A DNA stretch of 64,000 bases, from positions 1 through 64,000 of the forward strand of contig NZ_JAARLY010000005.1 of assembly GCF_011759385.1 (NCBI RefSeq), read 5' to 3'. The notes below the pieces were generated by a model, which was not told the DNA's origin, did not search any database, and saw only the letters and a program-made list of their open reading frames with translations. Shown here piece by piece: positions 57,411 through 64,000 of the stretch (positions are counted from its first letter, which is position 1; every line of letters begins with the position of its first letter). The position numbers and the translations under genes were made by a program. This stretch comes from Oleiagrimonas sp. C23AA (lineage in GTDB: Bacteria > Pseudomonadota > Gammaproteobacteria > Xanthomonadales > Rhodanobacteraceae).

Positions 57411-58379
57411 ATGAACAGCGCATCGTCCGGCGCCGACCGCCAGCGCGCCATCCAGGATGACATCGACCGTCACGAGGACGAACTGGGCCACGCCGCTGAT
57501 CCGCATGCCGCGCAGACCGATGTCCGCCGGCACCCGGAAAATCCGCTACCGCGCCAGCATCAACACAAGCCCGGTTCCGAGGCCGACCTCAAACCTCGCC
57601 CGCAGTACAAAGCCCCCGACTACATCGGCAGCGACAAGCTCAAGGGCATGATCGCGCTGATCACCGGCGGCGACTCCGGCATCGGCCGTGCCGTGGCCGT
57701 GCTGTACGCTCGCGAAGGCGCCGATGTGGCCATCGTGCACTTGCCGGAAGAAGCCGAAGACGCCGCCGAAACCTGCCACCAGATCAAGCGGGAAGGGCGC
57801 CAGGCGCTCTCCATCGCCGGCGATGTGAAATCCCCAGACTTCTGCCGGCAGGCCGTGGAGAAAACCGTGCAGGCGTTTAGCCGTCTGGACATCCTGGTCA
57901 ACAACGCCGCCTTCCAGGAGCACGCCCGCGACATCGCCGAGATCAGCGACGAGCATTTCGACGAAACCATACGCACCAACGTCTACGGCTATTTCCACAT
58001 GGCCCGCGCCGCGCTTGAGCACATCGGGCGCGGCGGCAGCATCATCAACACCGGCTCGGAGACCGGTCTGGGCGGCAGTGGAGGGCTACTGGATTACTCC
58101 ATGACCAAGGGCGCCATCCACGCCTTCACCAAGGCCCTGGCCAGCAACGTGGCCGACCGCGGCATCCGCGTCAACGCCGTGGCTCCCGGGCCGGTGTGGA
58201 CACCGCTCAATCCGGCCGATCGCCCCGAGCAGGAAATCGAAAGTTTCGGCTCCAAGACCGATATCGGCCGCCCGGCACAGCCGGAAGAAATCTCCCCGGC
58301 TTACGTGTTTCTGGCCGCCCCCTCCTGCGCCAGCTACATCACCGGCATCGTGCTGCCAGTGATGGGCGCACCCATGTAA
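57411..58379 (+). CDS. SDR family oxidoreductase (general stress protein 39/YhdF-like)
   Basis: The 322-residue short-chain dehydrogenase has an extended hydrophilic N-terminus (about 70 residues, ending PRPQYKAPDYIGSDKLKG) before the Rossmann motif TGGDSGIGR (about residues 86-94). NNAA is near 165, catalytic Ser in TGSETG, and YSMTK holds the catalytic Tyr and Lys near 222-226. The long N-terminus with KPRPxYxAPxY is typical of stress-induced SDRs such as B. subtilis GSP39 and YhdF. The substrate is unknown. A hairpin covers its ribosome binding site. Confidence 0.9.
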   Translation: MNSASSGADRQRAIQDDIDRHEDELGHAADPHAAQTDVRRHPENPLPRQHQHKPGSEADLKPRPQYKAPDYIGSDKLKGMIALITGGDSGIGRAVAVLYAREGADVAIVHLPEEAEDAAETCHQIKREGRQALSIAGDVKSPDFCRQAVEKTVQAFSRLDILVNNAAFQEHARDIAEISDEHFDETIRTNVYGYFHMARAALEHIGRGGSIINTGSETGLGGSGGLLDYSMTKGAIHAFTKALASNVADRGIRVNAVAPGPVWTPLNPADRPEQEIESFGSKTDIGRPAQPEEISPAYVFLAAPSCASYITGIVLPVMGAPM

Positions 58380-58754
58380 AGCTGGCGCCAGGCGAGCTAT
58401 CGGTTAGCGACGCTTATAGGTGTTAGTAAGTGATGGGTCTTAATGAATGAGCGGGCAGACCCTATGCTGTGCGCCATGTGCTGAGTGCCGGGTTGCCCGG
58501 GCCATGCACCGTTTTTTTGCAGGCGTGAGCATCGGCGCTGCGCAACATGCAGCGGCCAGAGACATTCATTCATTCAGCCCGTTCCGATGCCTGGGTCCAT
58601 ACCGACGTTGGCACCACCGTTTGAGCCGTCAAAGCAGGGCTTGGCCTGGAGGGCGCCCCCCCTTGCCATCGTCAGTCGTGGTGTGCCGATTCCCCGACCC
58701 GTCAGCCTCGGGCAGCTATTCGGGCATTTTGTCAGCTGACTGAGGAGAAACGAG
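58380..58754. other. 375-bp non-coding gap with a terminator-like element
   Basis: No credible gene is seen. The first 140 bp hold the terminator-like hairpin listed at 58478-58518. The remaining 235 bp hold ATTCATTCATTC-type repeats at about 58565-58576 and the leader of the oxidoreductase gene, with TGAGGAGAAA at 58741-58750 as its ribosome binding site. I find no clear promoter hexamers. Confidence 0.4.
58478..58518 (+). terminator. Terminator-like hairpin with T7 downstream of the SDR gene
   Basis: An outer stem GTGC (58478-58481)/GCAC (58506-58509) and an inner stem CCGGG (58488-58492)/CCCGG (58496-58500) with an internal loop are followed by seven T (58512-58518). It is about 100 bp after the SDR stop. 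The interrupted stem makes it weaker than the guaA terminator. Confidence 0.45.
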
Positions 58755-59705
58755 ATGTACGCCATTGGACTGGAAAACTACGGCGGGCCTGACGTGCTGC
58801 ATCGGGTCGAGCTTGCTGATCCGCAGCCCCTGGCCGGGCAGGTTCGCGTCAAAGTGAAGGCCGCGGCCATCAATCCTGTCGATGTAATGGTTCGCGAAGG
58901 GGAGCTGTCGGCGTTATTCAAGTCATTGGAGCCGCCGTTCGTGCCCGGCATGGACATCGCTGGCCATATCGATGCGCTGGGTGATGACGTGGATCCTGCC
59001 CTCGGGTTGGAGCAGGGAATGGCGGTGGTTGGCGTGGTCGACAACCAGGGTGGATATGGCGGTTACAGCGAGTATGTGTGTCTGCCTGCTGCCTCGGTGA
59101 TACCCGCCCCGCCAGGAGTGCCGCTTGCGAAAGCTGCATCGTTCCTGATGAACGCGCTCACCGCGCGCAATGCGCTGGATACGCTGGACTTGCCAGCCGG
59201 TTCCCAGCTGCTGGTGACCGGTGCTGCCGGAGCGGTTGGCACCTTCACCGTGGCGCTGGCTCGCGAGGCGGGCCTGAACGTGGTGGCCATCGCCTCTGCG
59301 CAGGATGAACCGTATTTGCGCAGTATGGGGGTGGATCACTTCGTGGCGCGCGGCGATGACGCTGCGCAGCGGATGCGGGACATGATTCCGGCGGGTGTCG
59401 ATGCGGTAGTGGATACCGCCGGGCTGCTGGAACGTATAGCGCCCGCCGTACGTGATGACGGCACCATCATTGCCCTGCGCTTTGTGCAACCAACGACGCT
59501 CGAGCGCGGTGTGCGCCTGATCTTTGTCAACGTGCGTGAGCGCGTCACCGATCACGCCTCCATCGCTCGCCTCGGCGAACAGGTGAAAAACGGCCTGCTG
59601 CCGCTGCGGGTCGCGGGGGAGTTTCCCGCCGATCAGGCGGCTCAGGCACATCGTCGCTTCGATGCCGGTGGCTTGCGCGGGCGGCTGGTGCTGACATTCG
59701 ATTGA
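58755..59705 (+). CDS. NADP-dependent quinone oxidoreductase-like protein (MDR superfamily)
   Basis: The 316-residue protein is a zinc-free medium-chain dehydrogenase/reductase of the quinone oxidoreductase type. AAAINPVDVMVREG and PFVPGMDIAGHIDALG form the N-terminal catalytic domain, and LLVTGAAGAVGTFTVALAREAG (about residues 152-173) is the nucleotide-binding motif. No zinc-binding cysteine cluster is present. The start has GAGGAGAAA upstream. The substrate is unknown; relatives reduce quinones or enones. Confidence 0.9.
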   Translation: MYAIGLENYGGPDVLHRVELADPQPLAGQVRVKVKAAAINPVDVMVREGELSALFKSLEPPFVPGMDIAGHIDALGDDVDPALGLEQGMAVVGVVDNQGGYGGYSEYVCLPAASVIPAPPGVPLAKAASFLMNALTARNALDTLDLPAGSQLLVTGAAGAVGTFTVALAREAGLNVVAIASAQDEPYLRSMGVDHFVARGDDAAQRMRDMIPAGVDAVVDTAGLLERIAPAVRDDGTIIALRFVQPTTLERGVRLIFVNVRERVTDHASIARLGEQVKNGLLPLRVAGEFPADQAAQAHRRFDAGGLRGRLVLTFD

Positions 59706-59711
59706 ACGACG

Positions 59712-59734
59712 TGGCATGGATGGCCTGCATGCCA
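59712..59734 (+). other. Hairpin after the quinone oxidoreductase-like gene
   Basis: TGGCATG (59712-59718) and CATGCCA (59728-59734) form a 7-bp perfect stem with a 9-nt loop, 7 bp after the stop codon. No T tract follows. It may be a weak or factor-dependent termination element. Confidence 0.35.
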
Positions 59735-59802
59735 AGGCCGTCGACGCTGAGTCCAACGCCTGATGCTAACCGGCCCGTTACGGGCGCGACGGAGGTTTCC
59801 GC

Positions 59803-60177
59803 ATGGCCGCATGGCCACAACAAGTGATCGAACAAATCGCCACTACCGACGACCTGCACATCGCGCCGTTCCGCGATGATGGAGAGACCTACGGCACCCT
59901 GACCTGGATCTGGTCGGTGGTGGTGGATGGCGCACTCTACGTACGTGCCTACAACGGACAGCGCTCGCGCTGGTATCGCGCTGCGCTGGCCCAGAAGGCC
60001 GGACGCATTCGCGCGGCGGGTATGACGTTGGAAGTGAACTTTGAACCTGTTTCCGGCGCCATCGATCATCGCGTCGATGAAGCGTATCGAACCAAATATG
60101 CCGGTAGCCCCTACCTGCACGCGATGATCGGGGAGCGCGCCCGCGCGGCGACCGTCAGGATCGAACCACGCCACTGA
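59803..60177 (+). CDS. DUF2255 family protein
   Basis: The 124-residue cytoplasmic protein matches DUF2255, with the core DDLHIAPFRDDGETYGTLTWIWSVVVDGALYVRAYNG and RSRWYRAAL, a split-barrel flavin-binding-like pattern. Related proteins are annotated as pyridoxamine-5'-phosphate oxidase-like, but the biochemical function is unknown to me. GGAGG at 59791-59795 supports the ATG. It lies between two oxidoreductase-type loci, which would fit a redox role. Confidence 0.85.
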   Translation: MAAWPQQVIEQIATTDDLHIAPFRDDGETYGTLTWIWSVVVDGALYVRAYNGQRSRWYRAALAQKAGRIRAAGMTLEVNFEPVSGAIDHRVDEAYRTKYAGSPYLHAMIGERARAATVRIEPRH

Positions 60178-60276
60178 ATCGGATCGCCGCGCATCGGCAC
60201 ATCCCGAGCTGACGGCATGGATGGCGTACGGTGATGGAACAAGCTGAGTTTCGCAGACAACGTGTACGCCTGCGTG

Positions 60277-61182
60277 CTAGTTGCTCGTACGCGCATGCAG
60301 GCGTAGCGCATCAAGCACCAATGAGAAGGCCGGCGACGGCTGACGACGGCTCGGGTAATAAAGGAAATAGCCCGGGAAGGGCGGGCACCAGTCCTCCAGT
60401 ACACGTACCAGACGCCCGGCCTGAATATGTGCCAGCACTTCGTCTTCGGGCAGGAACGCTACACCCAGCCCGGCCCGCGCAGCGGAGACGATATGCGGTG
60501 AGGTGTTGAGCGTGAGCTGGCCATCGGCATGGATGTTCAAAGCCCGACCGTCGCGCTCGAACTCCCAGACATACAGCCCCCCGTACGTGGGCAGGCGCAG
60601 GTTGATGCAGGTGTGCGAAAGCAGATCCTCGGGCTTGCCTGGCACCGGATGGGCACTGAAGTATTCAGGGGAGGCCACCGCGGCCATTCGCAGAGCGGGC
60701 CCCACGGGGACGGCAATCATGTCCTTGTCGATGCTTTCACCCATGCGCACGCCCGCATCGAAGCGATCCGCGACGATGTCCCGAAACCCGTAGCTGACGT
60801 CAAATTCGATTTGCACGTCCGGGTATTCGCGCAGCAGGGGCGAGAGCTTGGGCAGAAGGATGGAATGCAGCACATGGTCTCCACACGTGATGCGCACGGT
60901 GCCTGCCGGCTTGTCCCGTAACGCCGACAACGCCTCCAGCTCGGCCTCGATTTCATCGAAACGATGACCGATGGCCTTGAGCAACCGGTCGCCGGCGGCC
61001 GTGGGCGACACACTTCGTGTGGTTCGAGTCAGCAGGCGAATGTCCAGGCGCTCCTCAAGCGTGCGGATGGTCTGGCTCAACGCCGACTGGGTAACCCCCA
61101 GAATGGCGGCAGCCCGGGTAAAACTCGATTCGCGTGCGACGGTCACGAATGCGAGCAAGTCATCGAAGTTGCGTCTGGCCAT
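60277..61182 (-). CDS. LysR family transcriptional regulator
   Basis: The 301-residue protein has the LysR helix-turn-helix at about residues 3-62 (FDDLLAFVTVARESSFTRAAAILGVTQSALSQTIRTLEERL) and a full C-terminal effector domain (GTVRITCGDHVLHSILLPKLSPLL onward). I choose ATG 61182; the longer frame from 61230 adds a hydrophobic segment not typical of LysR. It is divergent from the cupin-adh-esterase set across 184 bp, the classic arrangement for a regulator of that set. Confidence 0.9.
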   Translation of the reverse strand: MARRNFDDLLAFVTVARESSFTRAAAILGVTQSALSQTIRTLEERLDIRLLTRTTRSVSPTAAGDRLLKAIGHRFDEIEAELEALSALRDKPAGTVRITCGDHVLHSILLPKLSPLLREYPDVQIEFDVSYGFRDIVADRFDAGVRMGESIDKDMIAVPVGPALRMAAVASPEYFSAHPVPGKPEDLLSHTCINLRLPTYGGLYVWEFERDGRALNIHADGQLTLNTSPHIVSAARAGLGVAFLPEDEVLAHIQAGRLVRVLEDWCPPFPGYFLYYPSRRQPSPAFSLVLDALRLHARTSN

Positions 61183-61190
61183 GGCGAAAG

Positions 61191-61226
61191 TTTCCCACGG
61201 GAAAATTATTAATTTCTCTAATAGAG
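61191..61226. promoter_or_regulatory. Dyads in the LysR/cupin divergent promoter region
   Basis: TTTCCC-N2-GGGAAA at 61191-61204 lies 8 bp upstream of the lysR start and CTCTA-N1-TAGAG at 61216-61226 follows, in an AT-rich island. LysR regulators bind interrupted dyads (T-N11-A) near divergent promoters, so either could be part of its site. Function is inferred. Confidence 0.4.
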
Positions 61227-61366
61227 CCATTCATAACTGATTAGCTAGAAAGTTTTCCAGGGCAGGCGGACACTGTGGCCCATGATTGGCGCCACCTGGC
61301 TTGCCGCCTGCCGGCCCATCGGCGCGAGCACCAGATAACGCGCAACCTCGTGCAAGGAGACCCGTC

Positions 61367-61933
61367 ATGCCTCCCGTCGGTTTGACCCGAAGGCAGTTCA
61401 TGCGTTTGTCGGCACTGGCGGGCGGCGGGCTGGCGCTACCGCGTCCCCTGCGGGCGCTCGCCAAGGGCGCGCCGCTATCTCTCACCCAAGGAAAAAAGGC
61501 AGAACACACCATGACTGCACCAATGCGTATCGACCGCAATGGTTCCCGTGCGTCCATCAAGGGGCCGGACAAGTTCTTCACCGGTGACGTGAGGATTGAT
61601 CCGCTGTTCGAGCCCACCGAGCCCAGCCGTGTCTCCGCGGCACAGGTGACCTTTGAACCGGGAGCCCGCACGGCCTGGCATACGCACCCGCTGGGACAAC
61701 ACCTGATCGTGACCTCCGGACGCGGCTGGACGCAGTGCGAGGGAGGGCCGAAGAAGGAGATCCTTGCCGGTGACGTGGTTTTCTGCAACTGCGGACAAAA
61801 GCACTGGCACGGTGCCACCGACACCACCGCGATGAGCCATATCGCGGTTCAGGAATACCAGGATGGCTCGCCGGTCACCTGGCTTGAGCATGTGTCCGAT
61901 GAACACTACATGAGCCCGGTCGTCGCCGACTGA
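61367..61933 (+). CDS. Tat-exported cupin domain protein
   Basis: The 188-residue protein begins with a twin-arginine signal ([19 protein letters not shown], about residues 7-25), then a conserved single cupin domain. Cupin motif 1 is [21 protein letters not shown] with metal-binding His residues, and motif 2 is [16 protein letters not shown]. Relatives are annotated as cupins or carboxymuconolactone-type partners in soil bacteria. AAGGAGA at 61354-61360 fixes the start. An internal ATG at 61511 would drop the signal and is less likely. It heads the putative LysR-controlled set. Confidence 0.87.
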   Translation: MPPVGLTRRQFMRLSALAGGGLALPRPLRALAKGAPLSLTQGKKAEHTMTAPMRIDRNGSRASIKGPDKFFTGDVRIDPLFEPTEPSRVSAAQVTFEPGARTAWHTHPLGQHLIVTSGRGWTQCEGGPKKEILAGDVVFCNCGQKHWHGATDTTAMSHIAVQEYQDGSPVTWLEHVSDEHYMSPVVAD

Positions 61934-61966
61934 TCTTACCGTCACCTTCCGATTGGAGCCCTAAAG

Positions 61967-62983
61967 ATGCTTGCCACTGTCTTACACGGTCCCGGCGATG
62001 TGCGTTTCGAGAACGTTGCCGATCCGCAGATCATCAAACCCACCGATGCGATCATCAAACTTGCCGCCACCTGTGTCTGTGGATCGGACCTGTGGCCTTA
62101 TCGTGGTCTGCAGCCCCTGGATGGGCCGGCCGCCATGGGACACGAATATTGCGGCGTTGTCGTCGAGGTCGGAAGCGAGGTGAAAAACGTCAAGCCGGGC
62201 CAATTCGTGGTCGGCTCGTTTTGTCTGTCCGACAACACCTGCCCGCATTGCCAGTTCGGTTTCCAGTCCTCGTGTGAACAGCGCGAATTCATGACCGGAG
62301 CGCAGGCACCATATGCACGCGTCCCACTGGCAGACGGGACCCTGGTAGCCACCGCCGAGATGCCCGACGAGGACCTGATCCCCGGCTTGCTGGCCGCCTC
62401 CGATGTGCTGGGTACCGGCTGGTATGCGGCCGATGCCGCTCGCGTTCAGCCCGGCTCCACCGTGGTCGTGGTCGGTGACGGCGCCGTCGGCCTGATGGGG
62501 GTGTTGTCCGCCAAGCAAATGGGTGCTGATCGTATTATCGCGATGAGCCGGCACAAGAGCCGTCAGGCGTTGGCGCTGGAGTACGGCGCCACTGACATCA
62601 TCTCCGAGCGTGGTGAGGCCGGCGTGGCCCGTATCAAGGAACTGACGCGGGGTGTGGGCGCCGATTCGGTGCTGGAGTGCGTGGGTACGCAGGAGTCGAT
62701 GACGCAGGCCATTCAGTGCGCCCGTCCCGGTTCCATGATCGGCTACGTCGGCGTGCCACACGGTGTGCAGTTCGATGGCCAGCAACTTTTCTTCTCGCAG
62801 ACGGGCATGCTCGGCGGGCCGGCACCGGTGCGCCGTTTCCTGCCCGACCTGATGGATCTGGTGCTGAAGCGGACCATCGACCCAGGCAAGGTGTTCGACC
62901 TGCAGTTGCCACTGGCCGACGTCGCCGAGGGATACCGCGCCATGGACGAGCGACGCGCCATCAAGACACTGCTTCGCGTCTGA
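61967..62983 (+). CDS. Zinc-dependent alcohol dehydrogenase family protein
   Basis: The 338-residue protein is a zinc MDR alcohol dehydrogenase. Catalytic zinc ligands are seen in CVCGSDLWPYRG and GHEYCGVV; the structural zinc loop is partial, with CLSDNTCPHCQFGFQSSC. The nucleotide motif VVVVGDGAVGLMGV (about residues 166-179) follows. It is 33 bp after the cupin gene on the same strand. The substrate is unknown. Confidence 0.9.
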   Translation: MLATVLHGPGDVRFENVADPQIIKPTDAIIKLAATCVCGSDLWPYRGLQPLDGPAAMGHEYCGVVVEVGSEVKNVKPGQFVVGSFCLSDNTCPHCQFGFQSSCEQREFMTGAQAPYARVPLADGTLVATAEMPDEDLIPGLLAASDVLGTGWYAADAARVQPGSTVVVVGDGAVGLMGVLSAKQMGADRIIAMSRHKSRQALALEYGATDIISERGEAGVARIKELTRGVGADSVLECVGTQESMTQAIQCARPGSMIGYVGVPHGVQFDGQQLFFSQTGMLGGPAPVRRFLPDLMDLVLKRTIDPGKVFDLQLPLADVAEGYRAMDERRAIKTLLRV

Positions 62984-63068
62984 TGCCAGTTCCGTGGCGA
63001 TGGCGTGTTGCTGTCGCCACGGTGCCACGCCCGGTGCCCGGGCCTGGGTGTGAGTGAGGACAACCATC

Positions 63069-64000
63069 GTGAACCCATCACATGGTCGAGAAGGCACCAA
63101 CCTGTTGCGAAGAACCCTGCTCAAGGCCACCGCGGGCACGGCATGGCTGGCTGTCAGCACTGGTGGAACTGTCCGCGCTGCGGCGGTACCGGCAGCGCAC
63201 GCCGCGCACCCTGTGGTTCGCACGGCATCAGGCCGCGTGCGGGGCGTCAGCCAGGGGGGTGTAAATCGCTTTCTCGGCATCCCCTATGCGCAAGACATCG
63301 GCGGACGGAACCGCTTTGCCAGGCCGCAGCCGGTAAAACCATGGCAGGGCGTACGCGATGCGTTTCGCTACGCCGATTCGTGCCCGCAGCAGGATACGGG
63401 CGTGGTCGGTCCCACGCCGGTGAGCCCGGCATTTCAGACGCCGTCTTACGTGCATGTCGGCGACAACTGCCTTGCGCTGAATGTGTGGACGCCGACCGAT
63501 ACCCGCCATTCCCACCCGGTGATGGTATGGCTGCACGGTGGAGGCTGGGTCAGTGGCAGCGGATCGTGCGCTATTTATGATGGCGAACGGTTGGCTGGTG
63601 GACATGATGTCACCGTGGTCACGCTCAACCACCGGCTGGGCGCGTCGGGTCTGACGGACCTCTCGCGTGTGCTTGGAGGCGACTTCGCCGACGCATCCAA
63701 TCTGGGCATTCGCGACATCGTGGCTGCACTGGAATGGGTGCGCGACAACATCGCGGCTTTTGGCGGCGATCCGGATCGAGTCACGATCTTCGGGGAGTCG
63801 GGTGGTGGTTGGAAGGTGTCGACCATGTTGGGAGTTCCCGCGGCGAAGGGGCTGTTTCATCGCGCCGTCATCGAGAGCGGGCCGCTGACCCGATTCCTGC
63901 AACCAGGGCAAGCCGATGACGTGGCCAGAAAGGTGCTGCGTGCGCTCGACGTGACGCCCGATACCGCGGAGAAACTGCACACAATCTCCACCAAGGATGT
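63069..64000 (+). CDS. Carboxylesterase type B, Tat-signal, 3' end outside the window
   Basis: This frame starts at GTG 63069 with GAGGA at 63056-63060 and runs off the right edge after 310 codons. The product begins with a twin-arginine-like signal (NLLRRTLLKATAGTAWLAVSTGG). It then shows carboxylesterase/lipase type B blocks: SGRVRGVSQGGVNRFLGIPYA, DNCLALNVWTP, VMVWLHGGGWVSGSG (oxyanion hole), and TIFGESGGGWKVS with the nucleophile elbow Ser in GESGG. About 200 residues, including the acid and histidine of the triad, lie beyond the window. It probably belongs to the cupin-adh set, hydrolysing an ester substrate in the periplasm. Confidence 0.87.
   Translation, partial: MNPSHGREGTNLLRRTLLKATAGTAWLAVSTGGTVRAAAVPAAHAAHPVVRTASGRVRGVSQGGVNRFLGIPYAQDIGGRNRFARPQPVKPWQGVRDAFRYADSCPQQDTGVVGPTPVSPAFQTPSYVHVGDNCLALNVWTPTDTRHSHPVMVWLHGGGWVSGSGSCAIYDGERLAGGHDVTVVTLNHRLGASGLTDLSRVLGGDFADASNLGIRDIVAALEWVRDNIAAFGGDPDRVTIFGESGGGWKVSTMLGVPAAKGLFHRAVIESGPLTRFLQPGQADDVARKVLRALDVTPDTAEKLHTISTKD

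Overview
The window is a GC-rich (roughly 64 percent by eye), densely coding bacterial chromosome segment. Gene content and order point to a gammaproteobacterium of the Lysobacterales/Xanthomonadales, most likely the Rhodanobacteraceae (Rhodanobacter, Dyella, Frateuria and relatives). The pointers are exbB-exbD-msbA-lpxK, the ndk-rlmN-pilW-rodZ-yfgM-bamB-der run without ispG and hisS, a long LigA, and a lexA2-imuA-imuB-dnaE2 mutasome cassette. The genus is an inference. I see no rRNA, tRNA, CRISPR array, insertion sequence or prophage gene.

Layout. 0.2-5.6 kb: energy-transducing proton channel (exbB, exbD), lipid A flippase (msbA), lipid A 4'-kinase (lpxK) and a photolyase. 5.6-9.9 kb, minus strand: a CPA2 antiporter, NhaD and a DHA2 drug exporter. 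10.0-13.4 kb: ligA and epmA. 13.4-14.0 kb: 600 bp without a convincing gene. 14.0-17.9 kb: a MarR-controlled FUSC/DUF1656/HlyD efflux operon, ending in a coding overlap with a convergent DUF2461 gene. 18.6-24.2 kb: exonuclease I, oligoribonuclease, folP, glmM and a 2-oxoglutarate/Fe(II) oxygenase. 24.3-25.3 kb: a secreted protein of uncertain function. 25.6-28.2 kb: a four-gene sulfide/persulfide operon with a BigR/SqrR-like repressor. 28.2-32.7 kb: a TetR-fadN-like-thiolase beta-oxidation operon.

32.8-39.7 kb: housekeeping run ndk to der. 39.7-45.7 kb: a rhodanese-MoeB fusion, an acetyltransferase, folD, guaB and guaA. 45.8-51.6 kb: the translesion mutagenesis cassette. 51.7-52.4 kb: tadA and a small conserved-looking protein. 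52.6-57.3 kb: a six-gene pyroglutamate operon (pxpB, pxpC, pxpA, DUF969, DUF979, pcp). 57.4-64 kb: an accessory stretch with a stress-type SDR, a quinone oxidoreductase-like protein, DUF2255, a divergent LysR regulator, a Tat-exported cupin, a zinc alcohol dehydrogenase and a carboxylesterase cut off by the window end.

Themes. DNA repair and nucleic-acid turnover genes are numerous (photolyase, ligA, sbcB, orn, lexA2-imuAB-dnaE2). Several operons carry a regulator directly beside a clear DNA dyad, so regulator/site pairs can be proposed: LexA2 with a 9-bp-arm dyad, TetR with a perfect 16-bp palindrome, ArsR with an AT-rich dyad inside its promoter, and MarR with two short dyads. The most unusual non-coding structures are a 12-bp perfect inverted repeat in the tadA leader and a hairpin that buries the ribosome binding site of the SDR gene. 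The best functional lead is the pyroglutamate operon, where DUF969/DUF979 is a candidate 5-oxoproline permease.
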